The notes under the pieces: generated by a model
Told to the model about the DNA's origin: nothing
The model's input: the letters and a program-made list of their open reading frames with translations, nothing else
Database searches by the model: none
Translations under genes and position numbers: made by a program
Shown: positions 34,102-42,595 of the stretch, in pieces
Layout: each line of letters begins with the position of its first letter
Position numbering within the stretch: the stretch's first letter is position 1
Assembly (NCBI RefSeq): GCF_001666835.1
Contig: NZ_LZJF01000197.1
Coordinates: 38,393 to 102,392 of the forward strand
Source of the DNA: Mycobacterium sp. E3251
Lineage (GTDB): Bacteria; Actinomycetota; Actinomycetes; Mycobacteriales; Mycobacteriaceae
Length of the DNA stretch: 64,000 nucleotides
Reading direction: 5' to 3'

Positions 34102-35598
34102 ATGACGGCATCGCCGGTAGACGCAACAACCGTCCAGTTCAACCCTGAAACTCGTCTCTATATTGACGGCAGGCTGCGGGATTCGTCCACGGGCAGGACC
34201 GTCGACAACGTCAACCCGGCGACCGAGGAGGTGCTCGGGACCTGTACAGATGCGAGCGCCGAGGACATGGAACAGGCGATCGCCGCTGCGCGGCGCACGT
34301 TCGACACCACCGACTGGTCGACCGACCACGAGTTCCGCAAGCATTGCCTGCTGCAGCTGCACAATGCGTTGCAGGAGGAGAAGGAGGACATCCGCGCCGA
34401 ACTGATCGCCGAGGTCGGGTCGACGGTGGGGATGACCTATATCGCGCAATTGGAGTGGCCGTCGGCCGACGCGGTGAAGTGGCCGGCGGAATACATCTCG
34501 AAATTCGCTTGGGAGCGGATGCTCGACCAGGACGCCAAGATGGGGGTTCCGTACAACCGCGTCGTTGTCAAGGAGGCGATGGGGGTGGTCGGAGCCATCA
34601 CCCCGTGGAATTTTCCGTTCGAGATCATCAGCAACAAGGTGGGCCAGATTCTGGCGACCGGAAACACCATGGTGCTCAAGCCCGCGATCGAGACGCCGTG
34701 GAGCGCGTTGCGGTGGGGCCGGATCATCGCCGAGAAGACCGACATCCCGCCCGGTGTGGTCAACATCGTTCCGGCGTCTGACAATAACGTCGCGCAGGTA
34801 CTTGCCACCGATCCGCGCATCGACATGGTGTCCTTCACCGGTTCGACGGCGGTGGGCAAGCTCATCCAGCGCCTGTCCGGGGACACGATGAAGCGCAACA
34901 TGCTCGAGCTCGGCGGGAAGTCGGCGTATCTGGTGCTCGACGACGCCGATCTGGATACGGCGTTGCCTGGATGCATTGGCGCGCTGATGCATTCCGGCCA
35001 GGGGTGTGCGCTCGCCACCCGCATGCTGGTGCCGCGCTCGATCTACGGGCAAGCCGTCGAGGTGGCCACCGCCATTTTCGGTGCGCTCAGCGTCGGCGAT
35101 CCGTCGGACCCGAACACCTTCTGCGGGCCGCTGGTCTCGGCCAAGCAGCGGGGCCGAGTGCTTGACTACATCGAAATCGCTAAGCGCGAAGGTGGTCGCG
35201 TCACAGTCGGTGGGGGCGTACCGGAGGGACTGGACCGCGGCTACTTCGTGGCGCCGACGGTCGTTGCTGACGTCGAACCGGCTCACACGATCTTCCAGGA
35301 GGAGGTCTTCGGGCCGGTGCTGTCGATCACGCCGTACGAGGGTGGTGACGACGCCGCCGTCGAGTTGGCGAACGACTCCCGCTACGGTCTGGCCGGCGCC
35401 ATCATGGGCTCCACCGAGCGGGCCATGGCCGTCGCGCGCCGCATCCGGACCGGTTCGCTGATGATCAACAGCGCCATGTATTACGGTGCCGACGCACCGT
35501 TCGGCGGCTACAAGATGAGCGGCATCGGGCGCCAGAACGGCCACGAGGGCTTCGAACAGTACCTGCAGACCAAGACGATCGGATATCCCATCGCATGA
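34102..35598 (+). CDS. NAD(P)-dependent aldehyde dehydrogenase
   Basis: A 498-residue ALDH with ITPWNFPFEIISNKV (N170), FTGSTAVGK (about 246-253), the general base E269 in LELGGKS, and nucleophile C302 in HSGQGCALATR. All catalytic residues are present and the length is usual. ATG 34102 has GGAGGAG upstream. It would oxidise an aldehyde to the acid, which the next gene, a CoA-transferase, could activate. It is first of a four-gene operon and shares its promoter gap with the three-fadE operon. Confidence 0.94.
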   Translation: MTASPVDATTVQFNPETRLYIDGRLRDSSTGRTVDNVNPATEEVLGTCTDASAEDMEQAIAAARRTFDTTDWSTDHEFRKHCLLQLHNALQEEKEDIRAELIAEVGSTVGMTYIAQLEWPSADAVKWPAEYISKFAWERMLDQDAKMGVPYNRVVVKEAMGVVGAITPWNFPFEIISNKVGQILATGNTMVLKPAIETPWSALRWGRIIAEKTDIPPGVVNIVPASDNNVAQVLATDPRIDMVSFTGSTAVGKLIQRLSGDTMKRNMLELGGKSAYLVLDDADLDTALPGCIGALMHSGQGCALATRMLVPRSIYGQAVEVATAIFGALSVGDPSDPNTFCGPLVSAKQRGRVLDYIEIAKREGGRVTVGGGVPEGLDRGYFVAPTVVADVEPAHTIFQEEVFGPVLSITPYEGGDDAAVELANDSRYGLAGAIMGSTERAMAVARRIRTGSLMINSAMYYGADAPFGGYKMSGIGRQNGHEGFEQYLQTKTIGYPIA

Positions 35599-36806
35599 CC
35601 GACATTCTCAGTGGGGTTCGCGTTGTCGAGCTCGCAGCTTGGAGCTTCGTCCCGGCAGCGGGTGCCGTGCTCGCTGACTGGGGCGCCGACGTTATCAAGG
35701 TCGAGCATCCCGAGACCGGTGATCCGCAGCGCGGGCTGATCAGCTCCGGGATCGTCACGGGCGCGGGGGGCGTCAATCACTTCATCGAACAGCCGAACCG
35801 CGGGAAGCGCAGCATCGGCCTCGATTCGTCGACGCCCGCGGGTCTCGAACTGTTGATGAAACTCGTTGAAACCGCTGACGTTTTCTTGACGAATCTGCTG
35901 CCGGACTCGCGCCGGCGCATGGGCATCGACGTCGAGCAAGTACGCGCCCGCAACCCGAAAATCGTCTATGCCCGCGGCCACGGCTACGGAACCAAGGGCG
36001 ATCTCGCTACGCAGGGCGGTTTCGACCTGGCCGCGTATTGGGCACGCGGTGGGATTGGCGAGGCCTACGCCGCCGGCGACGGTTCGTACCCGCCGGTGCA
36101 GCGGCCCGCATTCGGTGACGTGTACGGCGGCTTTGCCATCGCCTCGGGCATCGTTGGAGCACTGTATAAACGCGAACGCACGGGGGAACCGTCGGTGGTG
36201 GACGTGTCCCTCCTCAGCTCGGCGATCTGGCAGCTGGGCCCCGACATTGTCGGCGCGGGTATCACTGGGCAGGACATCCCGAAGTTCCAGTTGGCAGAGA
36301 TGCCCAACCCGGTGGCCAGCATCTACCAGACGCGCGACGGGCGCCATATCGCCTTCGTGCTGCTGCAGGCGGATCGATTCTGGGCCGATTTCTGCACGCG
36401 TCTCGGGCGGTCCGATTTGATCGCCGATGAGCGGTTCGCCAACGCCATGGTGCGGTTCCAAAATCGTGCCGAGTGCGTCGTCGAACTGCGCAAGACGATC
36501 GGTCAGCATGACCTGGCGCACTGGGAGGGCGCGTTCAAAGGCTTCGACGGGGTGTGGGACGTGATGCGCACCGCCCGCGAAATCCACGACGACCCACAGG
36601 TGCTGGCCAACGGCTACCTGCCCCGCACCACCGACGCCAACGGCAATGAATTCGCCCTCGCGGGTAGCCCTGTGCAGTTCGATGAGACACCACTGGAATT
36701 GAGAGGCGCGCCGGGACACGGTGAGCACACCGATGCACTGCTGGCCGAACTGGGATTCAGCGAGGATGACATCATCGATCTCAAAGTCAAATCGGTTGTT
36801 CTGTAG
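35595..36806 (+). CDS. Family III CoA-transferase (CaiB/BaiF type)
   Basis: A 403-residue CoA-transferase. It has the N-terminal GVRVVELAAWSFVPAAGAVLADWGADVIKVE block, QPNRGKRSIGLD, and GGFDLAAYWARGG, in which D144 is the likely acyl-acceptor Asp. The enzyme moves CoA from one acyl-CoA to a free acid. ATGA overlap with the aldehyde dehydrogenase gene suggests that the acid made by the ALDH is activated here rather than by an ATP-dependent ligase (inference). Confidence 0.9.
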   Translation: MTDILSGVRVVELAAWSFVPAAGAVLADWGADVIKVEHPETGDPQRGLISSGIVTGAGGVNHFIEQPNRGKRSIGLDSSTPAGLELLMKLVETADVFLTNLLPDSRRRMGIDVEQVRARNPKIVYARGHGYGTKGDLATQGGFDLAAYWARGGIGEAYAAGDGSYPPVQRPAFGDVYGGFAIASGIVGALYKRERTGEPSVVDVSLLSSAIWQLGPDIVGAGITGQDIPKFQLAEMPNPVASIYQTRDGRHIAFVLLQADRFWADFCTRLGRSDLIADERFANAMVRFQNRAECVVELRKTIGQHDLAHWEGAFKGFDGVWDVMRTAREIHDDPQVLANGYLPRTTDANGNEFALAGSPVQFDETPLELRGAPGHGEHTDALLAELGFSEDDIIDLKVKSVVL

Positions 36807-37756
36807 TGGTATCCGATTACCTGGCCCGCCGGTTCCTGCACGTCAACCTGAACTGTGAGTCCCTGGAAGCGACCGAGCGGCTCTACTCGGGCGTCCTGGG
36901 CCTGTCGGCCAGGATGCGCACCGACCCGACGGTCCCGACCAACGGTGCCATCCTCGGCATCGACGACGAAACCTACTGTTCCACTGCTTTTCTCTACGAC
37001 ACCCGGGGAGGTCGCAACGGCTGTGCGCTCGAGGCGATCGCCTATGAATCCCCGCCTCTGACCCGCGATGAGCGAACCGAACCGACCAGACCGGGCATCC
37101 GCGCGGCGCTCATGTGGGTAGCGGATCTGGACCATGCCGCCGTGGCCTTGGGGGAGGCGGGTGTGCCGGTCGGGGAGCCGGTTGAGGGGCTCATCTCGGG
37201 CGCGAAATCGGTGCTCGCGCTCGACCCCGACGGTGTCGTCATCGAGTTGGCGCAGGCCCCAAGCGATCTAGACGCCTCGGCCGGCACACTGTTTTCCGGG
37301 ATCCGCATTGCGGCCATCGACATCCTCGCCACCGCGCAGTTCCTGACCGCGATCGGTTTCATCGAAATCGAAGCGCCGACAGCAGTGGCGGTTTCGGGCA
37401 ACCAGTTGGCGCCCGGCGGCTCCGCCGATTCCGTCGAATGCGTCGTCGCGCGCTTCGCGCTTCCGGAGGATGGACAACGGTTCACCGTCACGGTGGTCCA
37501 GCACCCGGATGCGACGACTGGCGGGCCGGTGCCGTGGGGCGGCAACCGCCAGGGACTCTACCGCTGCGCGCTCCGCGTCGAGAGCGTAGAGAAGGCGCTG
37601 GCGGCTATGCCGAATTCGGTTGAGCGGAAGGGTGATCCAGTGTGGTGCCCGCTACCGGGAACCAAGATCGACGGATTGTTCATCGCGTTTCTGCGCTCAC
37701 CCGACGGTGTGGTGTTCGAGTTCGTCGAGCGCCCGTTGAAGTTCTTCAGCAAGTGA
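36806..37756 (+). CDS. VOC (glyoxalase/bleomycin-resistance) superfamily protein, two domains
   Basis: A 316-residue protein with two or more beta-alpha-beta-beta-beta modules: residues about 8-145 (FLHVNLNCESLEATERLYSG, ending LDPDGVVIELAQAP) and 160-316 (IRIAAIDILATAQFLTAIGF, ending RSPDGVVFEFVERP). The GTG start shares one base with the upstream TAG. VOC proteins include epimerases, isomerases and ring-cleaving dioxygenases; metal ligands cannot be assigned with confidence here. Its place between a CoA-transferase and an enoyl-CoA hydratase suggests an isomerase/epimerase-like step. Confidence 0.8.
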   Translation: MVSDYLARRFLHVNLNCESLEATERLYSGVLGLSARMRTDPTVPTNGAILGIDDETYCSTAFLYDTRGGRNGCALEAIAYESPPLTRDERTEPTRPGIRAALMWVADLDHAAVALGEAGVPVGEPVEGLISGAKSVLALDPDGVVIELAQAPSDLDASAGTLFSGIRIAAIDILATAQFLTAIGFIEIEAPTAVAVSGNQLAPGGSADSVECVVARFALPEDGQRFTVTVVQHPDATTGGPVPWGGNRQGLYRCALRVESVEKALAAMPNSVERKGDPVWCPLPGTKIDGLFIAFLRSPDGVVFEFVERPLKFFSK

Positions 37757-37788
37757 CGGACCGCGCCATTCAACCTTCGAGGAGTGAT

Positions 37789-38619
37789 ATGTCCGCCGAG
37801 CCCAACGAGCTGAGCCCCCGCCCGCCCGACGGTGACTGGCTGGGCACGCCCTTCCTGCGATTCGAACGCGAAGGCGGCTTCGCCGTCCTGACGCTCGACC
37901 GCCCCATGGCGCGCAACGCGATGACCCCCGCGATGTACTTCGGTATTCGCTACGCCATCTCGCGCGTCAATTCCGACGACAACCTGGCCGGGCTGCTGAT
38001 CACCGGCACAGGCGATGTATTCGCGCCTGGCGGCGATCTCGCCCAAGGCGCTGAGGACAATTGGATGGACTTCGCCGCGACGATGGGCATGGACGTCACG
38101 CCGTTCGACAGTCTGCGCCAGTCGGCCAAACCCGTCGTCGCCGCCGTGAACGGTCTCGCCCAGGGCGGCGGACTCCAGATCGCCCTGTGCAGTGACATGG
38201 CTGTGGTCAGCGACCGTGCGACTTTCCGAGTGCCGGAGCTGTACCGGGGAATTGCTGACACCTATTACAGCCAGATGCTCGCCAGGGTGATCGGACCGGT
38301 TCGCGCGCGAGACCTGATGTTCACCGGCCGGGTGTTGTCCGCCCAGGAGGCGGTTGACTGGGGTCTGGTCGCCCGGGTGGTCCCTCATGACGACCTGATG
38401 GCAGCCGCGCGTGAAGTTCTGGCCCAGTGCTGCCGCACCGCGCCACACGCGCGTGCCCTCATCAAGTCCAGTCTCGACAACTACATGGGCCTTTACGATC
38501 GCATCGGGATGAAGGTGAGCCTCGATGGTCCCGAGGCTCGCGAAGGTTTCACCGCCTTCAAGGAGAAGCGATCACCGGACTGGGTGCATCCAGAATTGCG
38601 GGTTGCGGGCCGGCTGTAG
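37789..38619 (+). CDS. Enoyl-CoA hydratase/isomerase family protein
   Basis: A 276-residue crotonase-fold protein starting at ATG 37789 (GAGGAG four bases upstream); earlier in-frame codons overlap the VOC gene. It contains GDVFAPGGDLAQG and NGLAQGGGLQIALCSD for the oxyanion hole, and FRVPELYRGIADTYYS with Glu at the catalytic-loop position. It is the last gene of the ALDH operon and probably hydrates the enoyl-CoA made by the divergently encoded dehydrogenases. Confidence 0.88.
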   Translation: MSAEPNELSPRPPDGDWLGTPFLRFEREGGFAVLTLDRPMARNAMTPAMYFGIRYAISRVNSDDNLAGLLITGTGDVFAPGGDLAQGAEDNWMDFAATMGMDVTPFDSLRQSAKPVVAAVNGLAQGGGLQIALCSDMAVVSDRATFRVPELYRGIADTYYSQMLARVIGPVRARDLMFTGRVLSAQEAVDWGLVARVVPHDDLMAAAREVLAQCCRTAPHARALIKSSLDNYMGLYDRIGMKVSLDGPEAREGFTAFKEKRSPDWVHPELRVAGRL

Positions 38620-38631
38620 CTGCTCGGACGA

Positions 38632-39240
38632 TCAACCGATCAGTAGGCGTGTGATCATTTCAGACAACGCGAGGATGACACTGTCTCGCGACGCGGATGG
38701 AATCTCATTGTGTTGGACCATCAACCAGCTACGGTCGAGCATCGCCATCACCGATAGCCCTAACGCGGGGGGCTCGGCGTCGGGCGGGCGGGCCGCCAGC
38801 TTGGCCATGCGCTCGCCGAGAGCCGCGGCCGTTCGGCCGTGGGCGCGAGTTACCGCCGAACGGAACTTCGCATCCTGGGGTGCGTCGTCGGCAGAGCGGA
38901 TGACGAAGGCGCCGTTGCGGTCCAAATAGGAGTAATAGCTGTTCACCCATCCTCGGACGGCGGACTGGGTCGGCGGGTGGTCCAGCTCACCGAAAGACTT
39001 TACGACGTGCAGAGCTTCGCGGTAGGTCGCCGTACCCAGCTCTATGAACAGTTCGGTTTTGTCGGGAAAGTAGTAGTAGAAGCTGGCGCGGTTGATCTGG
39101 GCCAGATTGGTGATGTCACGAATGGTGACAGCTGAGAACCCCTTGCGGGCAAACGCTATCCGCGCGGCGTCAAGTATCGACTCGCGCGTGCGATCGGACT
39201 TGCGGCGCCCTGCGGGGCTACCAGACGCTGTGGCCGACAA
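38632..39240 (-). CDS. TetR family regulator linked to the Rieske oxygenase
   Basis: A 202-residue TetR when started at TTG 39240, which has GGGGGA six bases upstream and overlaps the Rieske gene by 23 bases; an in-frame GTG at 39291 and an open frame to 39318 are alternatives. The HTH is clear (RESILDAARIAFARKGF, TIRDITNLAQINRASFYYYF). The ligand domain contains VRGWVNSYYSYLDRNGAFV, closely resembling the TetR at the right edge of the window. Co-transcription with the oxygenase and the perfect palindrome at 40275 suggest it represses its own operon. Confidence 0.85.
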   Translation of the reverse strand: MSATASGSPAGRRKSDRTRESILDAARIAFARKGFSAVTIRDITNLAQINRASFYYYFPDKTELFIELGTATYREALHVVKSFGELDHPPTQSAVRGWVNSYYSYLDRNGAFVIRSADDAPQDAKFRSAVTRAHGRTAAALGERMAKLAARPPDAEPPALGLSVMAMLDRSWLMVQHNEIPSASRDSVILALSEMITRLLIG

Positions 39241-40225
39241 GTCGGTCCCCCGCAGCCTGGGGCTCAGGATAGAAGCTGGAACACCACGCACGAAGCTTCT
39301 TGAAGCCGGCCGCCTCACTGGTCGCGAGCGCCGGCGGATCCATATATTGCTGATGATCCCAGATCTGAATATCCTGGGGCAGCGCGCGTTTGGCTAATGC
39401 GAGCCGCTCGGCGAAATCAGCACTTTCGGCATCAATCCAGTAGCCGGCGAAGATATCCGAGGTCTCTTCGTCGACCGGCGTAGCGCAGATGGAGATGACC
39501 CGAATTCCCTCTCGAGTGTGTTCTCCGTTGAAACTCACCCCGACGCCCGACCAATAGATCTCGATCGTGTTGAGGGTGTCGTCGCGACGATCCACACCAT
39601 CTACCCACCGTCGGCCGAACCCGACCTTTGACGACCAGGTCGACCTATCGGTGGACTCGCGCAGCACCACTGGGCTGATTGGGGTGTGATGCACAAATCG
39701 GAAGTGGTGCGGGTCAACCGCGTTCTCGGCGATCACCTGCGGATGTACGTGGATGTTGGTGAATCGCGTGCGGCAGTCCGCATTGAGCGGGTGGTAGCTG
39801 CGCGAGGCGACGTGATCTCCCAGCATCTCGAAACCGGTGGGCAGCTGCCACAAAGGATTTCGGCCAGCAGTGTCATGCCAGATGTATATCGATTCGTTAA
39901 CTTCGGTCACGGGATAGGAGCGGATCCGTCGGCCTCTGTTGGGACGGTCCTGGTAGGGGATACGGACGTTGCGACCCTGGCCGTTCCACACCCAGCCATG
40001 AAAAGGGCATTGAATGCCGTCCTCGACCACGCAGCCGCCGAAAGCGAGGTTGGCGCCGAGGTGCCGACAGTGAGCATCCATCACGCACACTTGCCCGTTG
40101 TGGGCCCGGAAGGCCACGAGGTCACGGCCGAAGTAGTGCAGGGCCTTCACTTCACCGAGTTCCAGCTCGGCGCTCCACGCCACCTGGAACCAGCCTGTGG
40201 GTTGCATCGTGGGCCAGTTCTGCAT
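39218..40225 (-). CDS. Rieske [2Fe-2S] oxygenase, KshA-like terminal component
   Basis: A 335-residue oxygenase starting at ATG 40225 (GAAGGAG upstream). The Rieske motif is C53-x-H55 ... C73-x2-H76. The mononuclear iron ligands lie in the NAVDPHHFRFVHH segment (about D171, H174, H179). Size and motif spacing match 3-ketosteroid 9alpha-hydroxylase oxygenase (KshA) and related monooxygenases acting on rings. A reductase partner is not encoded nearby. The palindrome 50-70 bases upstream is probably its operator. Substrate unknown; KshA itself cannot be claimed from sequence alone. Confidence 0.9.
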   Translation of the reverse strand: MQNWPTMQPTGWFQVAWSAELELGEVKALHYFGRDLVAFRAHNGQVCVMDAHCRHLGANLAFGGCVVEDGIQCPFHGWVWNGQGRNVRIPYQDRPNRGRRIRSYPVTEVNESIYIWHDTAGRNPLWQLPTGFEMLGDHVASRSYHPLNADCRTRFTNIHVHPQVIAENAVDPHHFRFVHHTPISPVVLRESTDRSTWSSKVGFGRRWVDGVDRRDDTLNTIEIYWSGVGVSFNGEHTREGIRVISICATPVDEETSDIFAGYWIDAESADFAERLALAKRALPQDIQIWDHQQYMDPPALATSEAAGFKKLRAWCSSFYPEPQAAGDRLVGHSVW

Positions 40226-40274
40226 CGATGCGCTCCTTCGCCGGAACATTCACTGTCAGTGGAGCATACCGCAG

Positions 40275-40294
40275 TTTCAACACATGTGTTGAAA
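40275..40294. promoter_or_regulatory. 20-bp perfect palindrome, probable TetR operator
   Basis: TTTCAACACATGTGTTGAAA reads the same on both strands. It lies 50 bases upstream of the Rieske oxygenase start, whose operon ends with a TetR gene. Length and symmetry are typical of TetR operators. Confidence 0.65.
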
Positions 40295-40379
40295 ATGTCG
40301 GTCAAATCCACGATGCCGTATAGAACAATCGCCCGGACCCACGGCCCCGCGAAGAGGGGAGGCCAGCTGGAGGTCTAAC

Positions 40380-40407
40380 GTTATAGATAATTAGTTAATG
40401 ATATAAC
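40380..40407 (+). promoter_or_regulatory. Shared motif site E upstream of SDR gene
   Basis: The block contains AGATAATTAGTTAATGATA, fitting the common motif, framed by GTTAT (40380-40384) and ATAAC (40403-40407) as an inverted repeat. It is about 150 bases upstream of the SDR start at 40555. Confidence 0.4.
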
Positions 40408-40554
40408 TTGATCGGCTGCGGAGTGCCCGGAGGGTTCCGCGTTACTGGTCGCGCAACGTGGCTGACGTGTAGGCATCCCACGCCCTTCCGGGTTCGAATA
40501 AATCGAACTTCGTTCCGGTACTGGCCCGTTAGAGAGATGTTTGAGGAGATGGAA

Positions 40555-41328
40555 ATGAGTGAACCGGCAGATCGGTTGTCTGGCAAGGTGGCCCTGGTAA
40601 CCGGTGCGGGCCGCGGAATCGGTCGCAGCATTGCCCTTCGCTTCGCGCGAGAGGGCGCGTTGGTAGCGGTCGTCTCCAGAACGGGATCGACGGTGGACGA
40701 GGTCGTCGACACCATCACCCAAGGCGGAGGATCCGCGATCGGATTGCAATGTGATGTCACCGACAAGGCGCAGGTGCATGCGGCGGTGCACTCCACGGCC
40801 TCACAATTCGGCGGGATCGACATCCTCGTCAATAACGCACACCACACCACCGGTGTTACCAACGCACTAGTAGACATTGACGATAATCAACTGCAGATGC
40901 AATTTTCGTCGGGCCCGATCGCTACTCTGCACTTCATGCAAGCGAGTCATGGGCATCTGAAGGAACGGCGCGGGGTGGTAATCAATTTTGGCTCGCCAGC
41001 AGGGATTTCATCGCCAGCGGGTTACGGGGCGTACTCTGCCGCCAAGGAGGCCATTCGGGCCCTGAGCCGCACCGCCGCTCGGGAGTGGGGAGCGGACGGA
41101 ATTCGTGTAAACGTCATCTGCCCGACGACTCTGACAGAAGCGCTCGCGGAGGCAGTGCAAGATGAGCGTGTGGCAAAGATGGTTTCCAACGTCACCTTGG
41201 GAATGCCCTCGCCGCCAGAGGAGAGCGTTGCACCGGTCGCCCTCTTCCTTGCCTGCGATGACTCGAAGTACATCACCGGTATGACCTACATGGTTGACGG
41301 CGGTAGCACGATAGACGCCGCACGCTAG
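40555..41328 (+). CDS. SDR family oxidoreductase
   Basis: A 257-residue classical SDR. ATG 40555 is preferred because GAGGAG lies six bases upstream; ATGs at 40537 and 40549 are in frame. Motifs: TGAGRGIGRSIALRFA, ILVNNAHHTTG (with NNA in place of NNAG), GAYSAAKEAIRAL (YxxxK) and a C-terminal GMTYMVDGG. It should oxidise or reduce a hydroxy/oxo group using NAD(P). It is a single-gene unit downstream of shared motif site E. Substrate unknown. Confidence 0.88.
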   Translation: MSEPADRLSGKVALVTGAGRGIGRSIALRFAREGALVAVVSRTGSTVDEVVDTITQGGGSAIGLQCDVTDKAQVHAAVHSTASQFGGIDILVNNAHHTTGVTNALVDIDDNQLQMQFSSGPIATLHFMQASHGHLKERRGVVINFGSPAGISSPAGYGAYSAAKEAIRALSRTAAREWGADGIRVNVICPTTLTEALAEAVQDERVAKMVSNVTLGMPSPPEESVAPVALFLACDDSKYITGMTYMVDGGSTIDAAR

Positions 41329-41683
41329 CTTCGGACACCGCGTCTCGGTCGTCCTGCCCGTCTGTGTTTTCCTCTGGCGCAGGCAAAGGCTCTCGACACG
41401 TCAGCGCGCCCGACGATGTCCTCGACAAAAACATCTCCATACCGGCTTCTGCGCGAACATCGCGGCCCCGACGTCGAGCAACCGTCGCGTCGCTGTTGCG
41501 GCTCAAGCCGCCGGCGCCCATACATCTGGCGCCGGCCTACGGTAGGTGGCCTCAGAGGCGAGCGGTCGCATCGATTCGGCTACGGCAGAGGCAACTGCGG
41601 GCAGTGCAGCGGCGATCTCGCCTGCGGGTGCTGCCACCTGGTCGAATCCACAACCAGCGCAGTGCTCCTCCACGAGTGTTACC
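41329..41683. other. Gap between convergent SDR genes
   Basis: This 355-base gap carries a decayed DinB-type fragment on the minus strand (41503-41673) and otherwise no supported gene. No strong terminator hairpin was found. Confidence 0.4.
41503..41673 (-). pseudogene. Remnant of a DinB-superfamily protein (N-terminal fragment)
   Basis: From GTG 41673 the minus strand encodes 56 residues beginning MEEHCAGCGFDQVAAP, then a helix (ALPAVASAVAESMRPL) and RRPAPDVWAP before a stop. Mycobacterial DinB-like proteins begin with a CxxCGFD zinc-type motif and continue RRPxPxVWSALEY; here the frame stops exactly where the conserved core should start. No continuation was found in other frames. It is 10 bases after the SDR stop at 41684. 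Confidence 0.45.
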
Positions 41684-42595
41684 TCAGGTCGCCGGCAGCG
41701 GCCCGGCCAGTCCGCGCGGTGATGTGCCGTACAGCCAACTCACCGCCTGGCCGATCTCGTCGAATGCCAGCGACGTCCCGTCTTTGGCGGCGTAACGTCC
41801 AGGCGCCTCCGCGAAACCTGCTACGCGACTGAGCTTGTGGCCATTGATGCGCAGAATCTGGCCCGTCAACCAGCCCGACTCCGGACCCTGCAGCCACGCC
41901 ACCACCTCGGAACTGCGCGCCGGGTCCAGTGCCGGGTCGGCGGCCCGGTCTCCCTTGAAAAAATCTTCGCTGATCCGGGTAACGGCCAGCGGCGAGATCG
42001 CGTTCACCGCAACGCCGTACCGGCGCGCCTCCATCGCCGTGACGACGGTGAGATTCGCGATCGCGGCCTTGGCGGCACCGTAGGCACTTTGTCCGACGTT
42101 GCCCCACAGACCGGCGCCGGACACCGTATTGACGATCCGCGCGTCGATCTGGTGGCCCCCCTTGGACTGCGCCCGCCAGTACTCGCAAGCGTGTTTGGTG
42201 ACTGCGAAGGTGCCCTTGAGGTGTACGGCGATCACCGCATCCCAGTCGTCCTCGGTCGCGTTGACCACCGTCGCGTCTCGCACGATGCCTGCGTTGTTCA
42301 CCACGCCGGTCAGGGTGCCGAAGGTGGAAACGGCTGCGGCGATCATGTCGGCGACGTCGCTCCACGAGGCCACCGACCCGGTATGCGCTATCGCCTTGCC
42401 GCCGGCGGCTTCGATTTCGGCGACGACCTGGGCGGCGGGACCCGTGTCACCCGCGGAGCCGTCGCGGCTGACACCCGGGTCGTTGACAACGACCGCGGCG
42501 CCATGCGAGGCCAGCGCGAGGCAGTGGCCGCGTCCGATGCCGCGTCCGCCGCCCGTGACCAGGACGACTCGCCCCGATAATGCTCCTTCAGTCAT
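41684..42595 (-). CDS. SDR, 3-hydroxyacyl-CoA dehydrogenase (HSD17B4/MFE-2 N-domain) type
   Basis: A 303-residue SDR starting at ATG 42595, overlapping the CoA-transferase stop (ATGA). Motifs: TGGGRGIGRGHCLALASHGA, VVNNAGIVRD, SAYGAAKAAIANL. The length of about 300, the VVNDPG-type turn after strand 2 and the NAISPLAVTRI segment match the (3R)-hydroxyacyl-CoA dehydrogenase group of multifunctional enzyme 2. It follows fadE and CoA-transferase genes in one operon. Confidence 0.88.
   Translation of the reverse strand: MTEGALSGRVVLVTGGGRGIGRGHCLALASHGAAVVVNDPGVSRDGSAGDTGPAAQVVAEIEAAGGKAIAHTGSVASWSDVADMIAAAVSTFGTLTGVVNNAGIVRDATVVNATEDDWDAVIAVHLKGTFAVTKHACEYWRAQSKGGHQIDARIVNTVSGAGLWGNVGQSAYGAAKAAIANLTVVTAMEARRYGVAVNAISPLAVTRISEDFFKGDRAADPALDPARSSEVVAWLQGPESGWLTGQILRINGHKLSRVAGFAEAPGRYAAKDGTSLAFDEIGQAVSWLYGTSPRGLAGPLPAT

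Larger units (their letters stand above)
40226..40554. other. Divergent intergenic region between Rieske and SDR genes
   Basis: This 329-base gap contains no gene. It holds the 20-bp palindrome (40275-40294) on the Rieske side and the shared AT-rich motif (site E, 40380-40407) on the SDR side, so the two divergent genes appear to answer to different regulators. Confidence 0.6.

Noticed and set aside
34066..35544. 492-codon minus-strand open frame
   Set aside because: Antisense to the aldehyde dehydrogenase with intact catalytic residues; typical shadow in GC-rich DNA.
39218..40225. Naming the Rieske oxygenase kshA
   Set aside because: Motifs fit the KshA group, but several mycobacterial paralogues share them and no reductase or ketosteroid genes lie beside it.
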